A stretch of 64,000 nt of DNA from Diphasiastrum complanatum (lineage: Eukaryota > Streptophyta > Lycopodiopsida > Lycopodiales > Lycopodiaceae). The notes below the pieces were generated by a model that saw nothing but the letters and a program-made list of their open reading frames with translations, made no database searches and had not been told where the DNA came from. Numbering within the stretch: the first letter of the stretch is position 1; every line of letters starts with the position of its first letter. The position numbers and the translations under genes are program-made. Shown piece after piece: positions 10,484 to 22,066 of this stretch. The stretch is taken from positions 25,432,656 through 25,496,655 of the forward strand of contig CM055103.1 of assembly GCA_029204225.1 (NCBI GenBank), written 5' to 3'.

Positions 10484-13066
10484 TGGCATAAAAGGATGGG
10501 ACACCTCAACTTCAAGTCATTGGAAGTAATGGCCGTGAAAGAAGGTTGTGATAGGTCTTCCAAGTTTCTTAAGTGGCATCAATCATGTTTGTGAGTCTTG
10601 TGCTTTATCTAAGTCACATAGACTACCTTATACTAGATCTACATCTAGATCTACAAAGCCTTTTCAACTTGTACATTGGGATATTCATGGATTTACTACA
10701 AATAGCAATAGTGGAGCTAAGATGTATATAACATTCATTGATTATTTTAGTATATTTTGTTGGATATATCTACTAAAGAGCAAGGATGAGGTGTATGATG
10801 TCTTTATCAAGTTAAAGAATGCAATGGAGAATCAATTTTTCACAAAGATCAAGTGCTTAAGGAGTGACAATGGTGGTGAGTACATATCTACCAAGTTCAA
10901 GGCCTTTTGTGATGAGCATGGGATCAAGAGGGAGTATACAACATCAAGGACCCCACAACAAAATGGAGTGACTAAAAGGAGGAATAGGACTTTATGTGAA
11001 AGTGCCAAAGCCATGAGGTTAAGTGCTAATCTTGACAAACCATTTTGGGATCAGGCTTTGTTGTGTGCCAATTTCTTGTGCAATAGGTGGCCGAGTGCTA
11101 TTTTGAATGGAAGGACACCTTTTGAGATGCTATTCAAGAGGAGGCCGAGTGTCAACTTTCCAAGAACCTTTGGATGCACATGCTATGTCAACATTATTCT
11201 TGATGATAGGGCCAAGGAGGATCCATCTTCAAGAAGAGGCATTTTTGTTGGATATAGTGAGGTGAGTAAAGCCTACAAGGTTTACATTCCTTCTAGCAAA
11301 GTGATTGTTGGTAGAGATGTCATATTTGATGAGGGGAACTTTCTAAGAGGTGGCCAAGTGTCACTTTCTAAGAACTTTTGGATGCACATGCTATGTCAAC
11401 ATTACTCTTGATGATAGGACCAAGGAGGATCCATCTTCAAGAAGAGGTATTTTTGTTGGATGTAGTGAGATGAGTAAGGCCTACAAGGTTTACATTCCTT
11501 CTACTAACAAGGTGATTGCTGGTAGAGATGCCATCTTTGATGAGGGGAACATTCCAAAAGTGTCTTTAAGCATGATTGATAAAGGTGTGGATGGATCTAA
11601 CATTCTTGATGTTGATGTAAAGGATCCTACTTTGGATGGTAATGATGATGGACCTTCATCAAGTCAAAAGCCAAGGAGAACATCAAGGGAAAGACAAGTA
11701 CCTTCAAGGCTCAATATGATGAAAAGCGTAAGCAAGTAGTTTTTGGAAATTATGTTGCTTTCCTAACCCCTTTGATGAACCTACAAGTGTAGATGAAGCA
11801 AAGAAAGAGGAGGAGTGGATCCAAGCAATGGATCTTGAGTATCAAGCTCTTATGAAAAGTGAAACATCTTTTGGAGGATATTCTTGTGTAGATGGTGCTA
11901 TGCAAGTGGATGGATGTTATCTTGCTGTAAAATCAAGTAATGGATATGGAAAACAAAGTTTTTTCAATGACTTTGATGGTCAAGTTAATGATTGAGAGAT
12001 TGATCTCAAAGGGCTTCAACAAGGCCAAAAGGAAGTTGGCAAAGATGTTATGGATCTATTTTGCAGCTTATTGAAGACTCAAGTAAGATAAAAGGAGCAT
12101 CAAGGAACTGTTGTTCAAGTCTACTTTACTTGTTCTATCTCATGTTTGAGCAATTTCATCTAGATGTGTCAAATTGTCAAGATATGGTATAACTAGCTAC
12201 ATTGGTGAGCATCATTTTGATGTTGGATTTGTACTAGCATTCTTGGCTGGCTTTGTTGATGGAAATGAATCTATTGGAGGTTCATTATATCACTCATCCA
12301 TGGCTAAGTTCTCAAGTGTTAGTGCCAATGTTTGGAGATTGTCAATTTTTGGTGAATTCATGGTCATTTTCTTGTGTCAAGTAGATCTTGAAGATGGACT
12401 AGTAAAACTTGCTTGGTTTATAAAGTCATGTGGTGCTGCTTTAGTAACTGACTTACTCATGGATTTCCAAGGCTTGATAGTTTCTTGTGGCAAGATGAAG
12501 ATGGAGGCTCATTCATGGAGTGTCATAGTGGATACATGGCAACAAAGGACAAAGAAGGAGGAGACATGCAAGCAAATGTTGATCACTCACATTTATTGTT
12601 TGTTTGCTATATTTTTCCATAGAGTTCGAAGTTGGACGCATGGTGAATCATTTCATTTACATTCTATTTGATTCTTCATGTTGTAGTCACATTTTTACAT
12701 GTAAAATTGATGTAAGAAATAGTGAGGCATCCCAAGTAATCACTATTCTCTATGTCAATTATGATTGTTTATATTTTGAGAATTACATGATCATTGAAAG
12801 GAAGGAGATCTATTCTTAGGAAGAAGATTATTCTTATGATGGATCAAAGTTCTATGGTCAAAACTATGGTAGGAGCAAGCATGTTGAGGTGCAACATCAT
12901 TTTGTGAGGGAGCAAGTCATTGCAAAGGAGGTGGAGATTCAACATGTGTCCTGAAGGGAATGTGTAGTTGATATCTTTACCAAAGCATTGGGAAAGGACT
13001 TGTTCATGAAGCATAGGACATTTAGAGTGTTATCAAAGTCCATGCTAAAACTAGTTGAAAAGGGAG
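10484..13066 (+). mobile_element. Ty1/copia internal remnant: integrase to RNase H end
   Basis: Begins in the pre-integrase motif WHKRMGHLN (10484), shifts frame, then gives CESCALSKSHR and the integrase core (HWDIHGF, then RSDNGGEY). The final catalytic Glu is replaced (NGVTKRRNR where NGVxERxNR is usual). The C-terminal half is partly duplicated (see 11141-11555). Then come EPTSVDEAKKEEEWIQAM (start of RT) and a badly decayed RT/RNase H stretch, 11900-12830. The RNase H end HVEVQHHFVREQV...DIFTKALGKD follows at ~12877-13030 with an internal stop. A purine tract AAAAGGGAG precedes the LTR at 13067. Non-functional. Confidence 0.88.
11141..11555 (+). repeat. Tandem duplication (~208-bp period) inside copia integrase
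   Basis: The segment coding RRPSVNFPRTFGCTCYVN through VGRDVIFDEGN is present twice with a few substitutions: TGGATGCACA recurs at 11171 and 11379. The second copy is in a different frame from the first, so the duplication itself disrupts the integrase C-terminus. Confidence 0.9.
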
Positions 13067-13421
13067 TGTGAGAGATTCAACTAGTTTGATCATATTTGCT
13101 ATATTTCCATATTTGGCAAATTGAGGCCAACTTTGTTTCTGGACTTAGATATTGACTTTTCAAAGTTCATTAGTCTAAATTTCATTTGAATAAACACTTT
13201 TTGAAAGTGTGGAAAAGTGAGAATGCAAGTTTGAGTAGATTCAAATTTAAATGTTGGGTACTTTGAATCTAGACCCAAAAATAGTAGGGTTGGCATTTTG
13301 GATGGAAAAACAAGTGGCCAAATAGGTTCTGGACCTGTTATAAAAGGAGAAAACTCATGGAGAGACACATCTTCTCTCTTCTCTATCTCATTTCATGCTT
13401 ATATATGGTTCTCTTGGGTTC
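13067..13421 (+). mobile_element. Copia LTR (3', truncated)
   Basis: Starts TGTGAGAGATTCAAC directly after the polypurine tract of the copia remnant. It carries a TATA-like box TTATAAAAG at 13338-13346. Antisense relatives lie at ~30250-30711 and ~35290-35851. Compared with the 30.3-kb copy, homology stops after GGGTTCT near 13421, where gypsy sequence begins, so the LTR lost its 3' part at this junction. Confidence 0.85.
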
Positions 13422-13423
13422 TT

Positions 13424-13981
13424 ATCCAGAATCATGCCTCTATTGTTGCAGCCCTTACACAGTTAATAAGCAAGTTGCTTATATTTGGATGGCAGAACAA
13501 CAGAAAGCATTTGAAGAACTTAAGCGGAAGCTGATTAATGCTCCAATTCTAGACCGCCTAACTAGACAATACTATTTCATAGTTATGTTGATGTGTTGTC
13601 ATTTGCTATTGGTGTCTGTCTGAGCCAGAAGGATGAACAGAAGAAAGACCATCCGATATACTATGCAAGTCATCAGCTTAGTTTCTCGGAGAGAAATTAT
13701 TTGGCAATAGAAAGGGAAGCACTTGGAATGATTTTTACTGTAAAGAAATTTCTGCACTATTTGCTGGGATATGCTTTTATATTTCATGTTGATCATTATG
13801 CTTTGAAGTATCTTGTTAATAAACTTGATTTATCTGGCCGAATTGCTCGCTGGGTTTTGTTGCTACAAGAGTTCACTTATCAAGTTGAGCTTCGTCAAGG
13901 AAAAGATCATACTAATGCTGATTATCTTTCACGACTTAGCACAATAAAGATTGAAGAACCGTTAAATGACAACTTTCCATA
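13424..13981 (+). mobile_element. Ty3/gypsy RT end and RNase H fragment
   Basis: Frames joined by shifts read VAYIWMAEQQKAFEELK (end of RT), then the RNase H core: HPIYYASHQLSFSERNY, then IEREALGMIFTVKKFLHYL, then FHVDHYALKYL, then HTNADYLSRL. The frame ends with TAG at 13980-13982. Both ends are abrupt; there is no integrase downstream. It interrupts the preceding copia LTR, showing nested insertion or recombination. Confidence 0.9.
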
Positions 13982-15666
13982 GTACAATAGTAGGCAATTG
14001 TAATGCATCAATACTAAAATTGTGTAAGAAAATCATTCACATAGAATACATTTTGCAAATAATAAAAAGATGTGCATAAAAATCAAAACTTTTAAAGCAC
14101 TTATTAACCTTGGTAGCAAATACATAAAGCAAAGCAAATCATACATATTTAAATTGCATTTCAATTCTACTGATGAGCCAAATACAAGAGAAAATACAAG
14201 ATGGCACAAAGATGATATGTTGTCATTATTAACATCATAATCTTTTCTTACATTGAAGTCACTCAAGACAACCTTGCTTATTGTCCATACGACTATATTA
14301 GGTGATTTTTTAACAATTATTCAATACAGCAGACGATCATTGGAAGAGGCAGGCGATCAGCCATATCTAGGTTGATATATATTAGAAGCTGATTTCCAAC
14401 TAGATGCAGATAGCTTCCATTTCTAGCAAGAATCTTTAGGTAGGGTTTAGGGTTACTAGTTAGAAATCGGGTTTACAAAGCCTTGAATGTAAAATTGAGA
14501 GCTTTAAATATTTTGTATCATATTTATGTTCTGGGGCTTGATTTCAAAATCAAAAACTTCAAATTTTGTTTTTGGCACGCACAGAACGAAATGTTTTGTA
14601 CCTTTGGTACGGAATGGCATTCCGACTGTTGGCAACCGGTAGGAATTCCAGATTTTACTATTGAGTATAAATTCATCTTTGATGACCCAAAGTATGCTGC
14701 AAGCCACAGTTCACATGTATATGTTATTTGCAGCTTTATGGATAGTTGGTAACAGAGTATTTTGATCTTTTTGAGTTTCACCTAGGATCAATTTAGACTT
14801 TTGATTGCTTGCATGTGGATGCTCTCTTATTGCATAGAAACATCAGGTATGTGTTTTGGGTTTAGGGTTTGTTATACGATCGTCATTTTTCTTATTATTT
14901 GTTATCATGTGAATTGTGATGCTTGTGTGATCTTTTTAGCGGTAAGTTCGGAAAATTTGCTTGCTTAATTGTGTTTAGAGTTTTAGATTGCAAATCGATT
15001 ATTACGAAGTGGATAAGCACAATTAGTTAGATGTGTAAAGTAGGAAACGTCGTTGTAAGTAAAAGGTTATGTTAAGTGATACTCAAGGAGAAGTTGAACG
15101 ATCGGAAAGCAATTGTAGGAGTAATGTTTGCGGTCTTCGACAGGAAGTGAACAGACCGTAAGTGACCATAGTACCGTCGATTACGGTATTGAATGGGAAG
15201 ATGAAACGACCATTTATGGTCATTACGATGAAGGACAATAGGAAATTGTAGCGTTTTCACATAAAGATAAATAGGGAAATTGAAGTCAGAAAGGGGGGCT
15301 TTTGAATGTTGGGCTGTTTATGCAGTAATGTATTCAAGAGAGAAAGGGTGAGAGCTGATTTTTTAATACTGATTACATTTAGTTTCCAGCCTTCATGCGA
15401 GTTGCAAGCAGCAAGAGAATATTACCTTGCTTAAGACCTTTCAAGTGACTAGCATGTAGGCACTTAATATTGTGTGTCAGCTGTTACTTCTGCAATGAAC
15501 CACTACACTGTTATGTGTTGAGAGTTATGAACATGGTCGTTGAATATTTGCATATAATTAGTTTACTTATCATATGGACAGTAGTTTGCAATGGGTTACC
15601 TATGTTTAATTAGCGTTATGTTGTGGGGTATATTGCTATTGTTGTTGTTGTTATTGGATTCATGTT
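13982..15666. other. Non-coding, nothing recognised
   Basis: About 1.7 kb of AT-rich sequence between a gypsy and a copia fragment. Short frames at 14483-14752 and on the minus strand lack recognisable motifs. TTTAGGG words occur near 14445 and 14860, and a short GTT run near 15640. Confidence 0.5.
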
Positions 15667-16372
15667 AACTATAATCAAGATGGTTCCATTCATAAGTACA
15701 AAGCTAGACTTGTAGCAAAAGATTTTTTGCAAGTCAAAGGCATAGATTATGATGAAACCTTTGCACCTGTTGCAAAGCTTGTGACCATTAGATTAATCAT
15801 ATGTCTTGCAACTTCTTTCAAATGGGAGCTCTTCCAACTTGATGTGACAAATGCCTTCTTGAATGGATTCTTGGAAGAGGAAATCTACATGTGCCAACCC
15901 GAGGGCTTCATCAAAGATGGAGAAGAAGACAAGGTGTGTCTCTTGAAGAAGAGTCTTTATGGACTCAAGCAAGCACCAAGAGCATGGTACTCTAGGTTGC
16001 ATTCCTATCTTATTTCCATTGGATTTGTTGTAAGTTCTTATGAACCATCATTGTACTACAGGTGTAATGATGGAAAGATCATAATCTTAGTTTTATATGT
16101 TGATGACATTATACTCACAGGAAATGATCTAGATGGCATCAAAAATGTAAAAGTTTCCTTGTCCAGTCTTCCAAGTTCGAACAAAGCACATCAAGATTGT
16201 ACATCATTTCGTGAGGGAGAAAGTGCAAGCAAAGGAGATCAAGCTTATTCATGTTTCATCATCACATTGCATTGCTGATATACTCACCAAGGCATTGCCT
16301 AAAGATCCATTTATAAAATTAAGATTGGCTCTTGGAGCTATAGATAGATCTATGCTAGATCTACCAAGCTAG
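15667..16372 (+). mobile_element. Ty1/copia RT with internal deletion to the RNase H tail
   Basis: An uninterrupted frame reads the copia RT: KYKARLVAKDFLQVKG, then ETFAPVAKLVTIR, then QLDVTNAFLNGFL, then LYGLKQAPRAWYSRL, then the intact catalytic box YVDDIILTGND. Near 16172-16185 it jumps into the C-terminal RNase H tail in another frame (HIKIVHHFVREKVQAKEIK, then ADILTKALPKD) and ends at the TAG closing ...DLPS. The missing block is the rest of RT and most of RNase H. The 5' side is also truncated at ~15667. A purine tract precedes the LTR at 16385. Confidence 0.92.
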
Positions 16373-16384
16373 ATTTTTTAGGAG

Positions 16385-17337
16385 TGTGAAAAATGCAAAA
16401 ATAGGCTTGGTAGAGGCCAAAAATCTTGTATATAGGATAGACACACATGTGTGGAGCCTGTTCCCACATGTGAAACTAGTGTACTTTCCATGTACCATAA
16501 TCATATATGTTGTACATATGTTTTAATTCAAGTTCTAGTGGCTACAATGGCCAAAAACTAGTTTTTTAGAGATATGACACATGGCACCAATCTAATAATT
16601 GCATGAGCCAAATATTTTGAATAGGTGTCACATCCCATGTGTAGAGGACAGCTCACACGTGTGGAAATAGCTGAAGTAGGCGAGTTTTTGCTTCTAGAAG
16701 ATTTCCATGAAGATCTCCATATAGTAGAAAAATAGACCAAAAATGCCCAAAATGGAAAGTTTTGATCCAAGTGTCAAATTGCATGATGGTGACAAGGCAT
16801 CCTCACACATGTGAGATCTGGTGCATGATCAGTACCTCAAGCTCCAAAAGTGTATATATAGAGTCTTATTTGGTCATAATCAATGTGAGACACCAATCTT
16901 GGTTTTGGAAGCAATTTTGAGTGATTCTCTCCATTTGTCTACATTTGTTTTGATTGTTTTGAGGTGCTATCAATGTGTACTTGATTTTCAGGTTGGAGTC
17001 TGTACTCAGACAGGGTTTCACACGTGGGAAATCAGAAAGTACACGTACCTTCAATTAATGATTGTTCTTGTTAGGATTTTGTGTCTAGAATTGATCTAGA
17101 TTGATCTTAAGCTCAAGTAGATTGATAGATCAAGTAATCTGACAACCAATCTCTTGAGGATAAAATTAGGATCCACTCTTGGTCCTTTTGTACTTTTTGC
17201 ACAGACTTGACATAGGGTCATGAAATCTAATTAATCTAGGCTGAAATCAGGTCCTCTAAACTTGTTTTACAGGTCTTGAGAGTACATCAAAAAGTGTGAC
17301 AGAGATTTAGTCAAGTTATTGTCCAGAATAGCCTAAA
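16385..17337 (+). mobile_element. Copia LTR and leader (right limit uncertain)
   Basis: Starts TGTGAAAAATGC after the polypurine tract (TTTTTTAGGAG) of the preceding copia element. Contains a TATA-like GTATATATAGAG near 16851 and several CACATGTG palindromes. The LTR end and primer-binding site were not found, so the limit given is arbitrary. The minus-strand copia element at 52.5 kb has an LTR ending TTTTTCACA, the inverted match of this start, so the two may be one family. Confidence 0.6.
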
Positions 17338-17685
17338 TTGGCAAGATTTGATTGTAAGTAGATTTCACATCATCCTATCTTCATTCCAACTTTGTGAGGG
17401 AGTGCTAGAACTGAGATTATAAGTCCATTTGTTGGATTAGAAATCTAATTTGAGTGAAACACTACAAGAGAGAGACCTTAGTGAGATTCTAGAGACAATC
17501 AAATCCATTTCTTGGCAAGATTTGTTTGAAAGTAGTTTTTACATCATCTTATCTTCATTCCGCTTTGTGAGGGAGTGATAGAACTGTGATTATAAGTCCA
17601 TTTGTTGGATTAGAAATCAAATTTGAGTGAAACACTACAAGTGTGAGACCTTTGTGAGTTTCAAGTCAATCAAATCTATTTCTTG
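17338..17685 (+). repeat. Tandem duplication (174 bp x 2) upstream of copia gag
   Basis: GGCAAGATTTG recurs at 17340 and 17514, and the whole 174-base unit is repeated with few changes, including TATAAGTCCATTTGTTGGAT. It lies in the untranslated leader just before the gag start at 17707. Confidence 0.9.
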
Positions 17686-17706
17686 TTTGTAAAAGTCACT
17701 AGTAAG

Positions 17707-18718
17707 ATGGGATATGCTGGAGCATACCTTCTAAAAGCTAGTGAGAGATTGAATTCTACAAATAATGCTATTTGGAAGGTTAGGATGGAGTCACTCTTGG
17801 TTCTCCAAGACCTTTATGAGTTCTTGATTGAAGATGAAGATGAACCTCTAGGTGCACAGGAGTTAGCTAGATACAAGAAGAGATCTAGGCTTGCACTTCA
17901 TTGTGTGAAGATGAATGTGAGCAATGATTTGTTGAGAGAAGTATCAGCATGTACTAGTTCTAAAGAGGCTTGGGAGTCTTTAAAATTAATCTATGAATCT
18001 AGTAACACTTCAAGAGTACTCATGCTTAGAAATCAGATTTTGTAAAGCATGAGGAGAAGTGAGGAGAGTGCATATGATTATGTACCCGGAATCAAGTCTC
18101 TAAATAGGGAGCTAGCTTCCATTGGAGAGCTTGTACAAATTGTTCTTGATGGTCTAGGAAATGACTTTGCAAATTTGGTCCAAAGTTTTGCCATCCAAGA
18201 CACTTTGCCAACTATAAGAAAACTTCACAGTGTATTAGTGGCTGAAAAGTGTAGGATGCTCCACACCAAGGCAAGAATGAGTTCATTGTCTTTGCAGGAT
18301 GGAGATGAGAAAGCCAATTTCTCATTCAAGGGCAAAAAGAATACCGATGGAAAGAAGAAACATCCCAAGGAGGCCAAAAAAGAGTATGATGCATCAAGCT
18401 CAAAGGACAAGTCCAAGCAAAAATGCTTCTTTTGTGAAAAGAAGGGACATTTTGCATCCGAATGCTCCAAGAGGCGTAAATCCACATTTGGAGTTACATT
18501 CTTCTCAACAACGGTCCATTCTCATGAAACAATCGCAAGCAAACCTCAATAGCTATCATCTACAAAATCAGAGTATATCACTACTTCTCAAGTGAAAAAG
18601 GAAGTAGTGTGCTTGAGAAACTTACTAGTGGACATTTGTCTAAAATAGTATGATCTGACAATTGTCTTTTGTGATAATTAGAGTGCTATTGCTTTATCAG
18701 CCGACCCTAGATTTCATT
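17707..18718 (+). mobile_element. Ty1/copia gag fused by deletion to RNase H
   Basis: The gag start MGYAGAYLLKASERLNSTNN matches the start of the minus-strand gag at 51794 (MASIGGYLLGASKRLNTSNY). The frame is open except for a TAA at 18043. It ends in one good zinc knuckle, CFFCEKKGHFASEC. Directly after the knuckle (RRKST, about 18470) the sequence becomes copia RNase H: LSSTKSEYITTSQ, then VFCDN.SAIALSADPRFHS, with two stops. Protease, integrase and RT are all missing. It ends abruptly at ~18718. Confidence 0.88.
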
Positions 18719-19207
18719 CATTTAGAGATTCTTTCATCTGAAATTCGTAGGGGATGTCTGCTATGCAAAGAGTCTAGGGTCTTTTCTTTAAAATTTTGAA
18801 ATCTCCCTACAATCTCCTTCTTCCACAATGTAAAAACACGATTGATCATCAACACATTGCGGGAGAAAAGTCTCTGTTGAATCCTCCTTGACAATAGTCT
18901 CACACCGTGCTAGTCTTTCTCTGTCTCTTTTTTCTGCCTTCGCTTTAAGAATATGTCGCTTAAACTGCTCCGGAAGGACTTAATTTTTCTTGTCTTCAAC
19001 CGACTAAAAGAAGAGAGAATGCAACTATGCTTAGCATAAGATGTACAAAACAAATAATTAATTTTTTTTGACTTTAAGCAAGGTAAGGATGAATATAATA
19101 AATAATTAGTACATTACAGTCTCTGAAGTATCCGCAAATCGTTCAATTTACAAAGGCTAAATATCAGTTCTGGCTCTCGGGGTCTACACACCAGTGATGA
19201 TTTGTAG
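18719..19207. other. Non-coding, nothing recognised
   Basis: AT-rich. No coding motif, and no LTR end found for the truncated copia RNase H on its left. Confidence 0.4.
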
Positions 19208-19690
19208 CTTGCTTGCCTATGAAGCACATTTCTTACTCATTAGCTCCAGCCAGGCTGTAGTTCTATTTACAAAGACTACATATCAGTTCTGGCTCCAACG
19301 CTTGTGACAGGCATTGGAGCTTGAAAAAAAAAATCGTTTTGAAGGTCTGTCTCTCAAAACACGGATCGTTTTGCAGGTCTGTCTCTACGCAACATGTATG
19401 CCTGATCGGGAGACCCAGAGAAAACTTGACATTCTATTGTGATGCTTTTGTGCCTTGCTTGCCTATGAAACACATTTCTTACTCATTCGCTCCAGTCAGG
19501 CTGTAGTTCTATTTACAAAGGCTATATATCAGTTCTGGCTCCAACGCCTATGGAGGCGCTCCTGCTCCACAGGCGTTGGAGCCAGAAAAAAAAAACGTTT
19601 TGAAGGTCTGTCTTTCAAAACATGGATCGTTTTGAAGGTCTATCTCTACACAACATGTATGCCTGATCGGTATATGTAGACGATATATGC
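19208..19690. repeat. Two ~246-bp tandem repeats, each with a hairpin
   Basis: CTTGCTTGCCTATGAA recurs at 19208 and 19454, and homology continues through CAGGCTGTAGTTCTATTTAC, the 'CTCCAAC' hairpin, an A-tract, and GCCTGATCGG. Unit 2 has a GC-rich core in its hairpin that unit 1 lacks. Confidence 0.85.
19533..19587. repeat. Perfect 17-bp stem hairpin with GC-rich loop
   Basis: Arms 19533-19549 (TTCTGGCTCCAACGCCT) and 19571-19587 are exact reverse complements. The 21-base loop contains GGAGGCGCTCCTGCTCC. A related loop recurs in hairpins near 20.0-21.1 kb and 25.0 kb. Confidence 0.9.
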
Positions 19691-20029
19691 AGTCACTGAT
19701 GAGGTGCTGCATCAGTCCCTTTCCAACTGTATTTCTAATTTGTGTTGGCATTTGTATTTTTTATGTACTCTTGGATACAAGAATTTGTGCTCTAATCAAT
19801 CTCAGAGTTTCTTGAGACACTAAGCAGCTCCATGGCAGTCAAGAACTCCTGCAGGATTGCCACTTCTTGTACCTTGGCTCCACGGGCGGTGGTGCAATTA
19901 TTATTTTTTATTTGTTAACTACAAATATGTGATTAGGCTTCTTCAAGTTGGATAAAAAAAACATAGGTTGCATTCCATGTCTTCCATTGTTTCTCTCTTT
20001 CTTAAGGTTTCATCAAACAAAAATATTCA

Positions 20030-21190
20030 CCTCCCAGAGCAGAGCCTCTGGAGGAAGAGCGTCGAGGCTCCTCCAGAGGCTCCGGGAGGTTTTTTTTTTT
20101 CAAAAAATCTCGATAACTCTACTTGACTCGTGCATAATGTCTATTTTGGGTAATATCCCTGACCTGGTAGTAAGGTTGATTGCTCAAAACACAACAGATC
20201 TTAAGATCCAGCCATCACAAAAACAACCTCCCAGAGCCTCTAACATAAGAGCGTCGGCGCTCCTCCTCCAGAGGCTCCGGGAGGTTGTTTTTTTTTTTTT
20301 CAAAAGTTCTCGATAACTCTGCTGACTCGTGCATAATGTCTATTTTGGGTAATATTCCTGACTTGTCAATAAGGCTGATTGCTCAAAACACAGCAAATCT
20401 TAAGATCTAGCCATCACAAAAACAACCTCCCAGAGCTTCTAACCTAGGAGCGTCGGCGCTCGAGATTGTTTTTGCTGTTCAAAAAGTCTCGATAACTCTG
20501 CCTGACTCGTGCATAATGTCTATTTTGGGTAATATCCCTGACTTGTCAATAAGGCTAATTGCTCAGAACACAGCAAATCTTAAGATCCAGCCATCACAAA
20601 AATAACCTCCCAGAGCCTCTAACCTAGGAGCGTCGGCGCTCTTCCTCCAGAGGCGCTAGAAGGTTGTTTTTTTTGTTCAAAAAATCTCAATAACTCTACC
20701 TAACTCGTGCATAATGTCTATTTTGGATAATATCCTCGACTTGTCAATAAGACTGATTGCTCAAAACACAACAAATCTTAAGATCCAGCCATCACAAAAA
20801 CAACCTCCCAGAGCCTCTAACATAAGAGCGTTAGCGCTCCTCCTCCAGAGGCTCCGGGAGGAGGTTTTTTTTTTCAAAAAATCTCGATAACTCTGTCTAA
20901 CTCGTGCATAATGTCTATTTTGGGTAGTATCCCTGACTTGCCAATAAGGATGATTGCTCAAAACACAACAAATCTTAAGATCCATCCATCACAAAAACAA
21001 CCTCCCAGAGCCTCTAACGGAGGAGCGCTGGCGTTGCTCCTCAAGAGGCTCCGGGAGGTTGATTTTTTTGTTCAAAAAATCTCGATAACTCTGCTTGACT
21101 CGTGCATAATGTCTGGTTTGAGTAATATCCCTGACTTGTCAATAAGGCCAATTGCTCAAAACGCAACAAATTTTAAGATCCAGCCATTGC
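20030..21190. repeat. Six-unit ~197-bp satellite with internal hairpins
   Basis: Units start at CCTCCCAGAGC at 20030, 20227, 20426, 20606, 20804 and 21001 (periods 197, 199, 180, 198, 197). Each begins with a GC-rich inverted repeat (CCTCCCAGAGCCTCT ... AGAGGCTCCGGGAGG) around a core such as GAGCGTCGGCGCTC. A T-tract and an AT-rich body follow (CTCGTGCATAATGTCT, then AAATCTTAAGATCCAGCCAT). Unit 3 lost its right hairpin arm. Short open frames across it are incidental. Regular spacing with variable hairpins argues for unequal exchange of a hairpin-bearing unit. Confidence 0.93.
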
Positions 21191-22066
21191 GATAACTTGA
21201 GCCATTACAGACACCTTTTAAATCGTATCTATTGCAATTTCCATGTGCAGCAAGAGCTGACAAAAATTGATAGGAGAGTGATGTTCCACGTAAACACTTA
21301 TTGTGTGGTTTTTTTATATTTGTTGTTTTGTTTCTGCAATATATTCAAAATTAATGTGTGCTCACATTTCATGCTTTCAATACTAACATAGGCCTAGCAG
21401 ATGTCAAGTATTGAACTCTATCAATGATTTGGAGAAAATATCAATGCTAGAGCATGCTAGATTGGATTCTACACCAAAATCGAGTTTCTTGCTTTGTAGA
21501 TTGGATCTTTTGTAGATCAAAACCCTATATAGGTTTATAATCTTGATCTATTCTCATTTCTCACATTTCATGTTGCATTTGACCGATTTTTGGATCATTG
21601 GAAAGGCCTAAGTGGTGGCTAATAGATTGCATATCAAGGTTTATGTCATGCTTGGAGGCGACACACCTCTATTTACGAAGATTGGCCCTTACTGAAAAGG
21701 TTATTGTCGAGTCCTAAAAAATCAAGCTGTCTTTACATTGCATCTCTAGAAATGGAGAGAGCAGCTGGGAGTAGTATGGTATGTAGTCTCAATAGTTTGT
21801 TCGTGTTCTTGACATACAACTTGCTTTCTTTTTGTGGTCCACAGATTGGTTGCAGGTGATTGTTGATCCTTTCTTTGAGTTAATTTGGGTACAAGGATAT
21901 TTCTTTCTAGTGAGGGGATACGTTCGAAGTGCATATTCTGTTGGATTTTTGTAGGTAAATTTACACACTCGAGTTGCTCAGTTGAATTGAAGTACCTTGT
22001 TATTATGACTAACACTTATTACACTTACGAATTTTGCTGGTTTGCATCATTGTTACAGGAGGCTCA
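21191..22066. other. Non-coding flank upstream of the ParB-methyltransferase pseudogene
   Basis: AT-rich with no recognised motif. The acceptor-like TTGTTACAG at 22052-22060 just before the first ATG suggests that a 5' untranslated exon could lie here. Confidence 0.4.

Noticed and set aside
12174-12671. 165-residue open frame
   Set aside because: It lies within the decayed RT/RNase H part of a copia element; a faint RNase H pattern (FLAGFVDGNESIGGSLYH) suggests an old RNase H rather than a separate gene.
14483-14752. 89-residue frame with WHSDCWQPVG
   Set aside because: No neighbouring exons, splice context or recognisable domain, and an antisense frame of similar length overlaps it.
20030-21190. 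Regular repeats that might suggest a CRISPR array
   Set aside because: The conserved part is nearly the whole ~197-bp unit rather than a short repeat with unique spacers, no cas genes are present, and the setting is eukaryotic.
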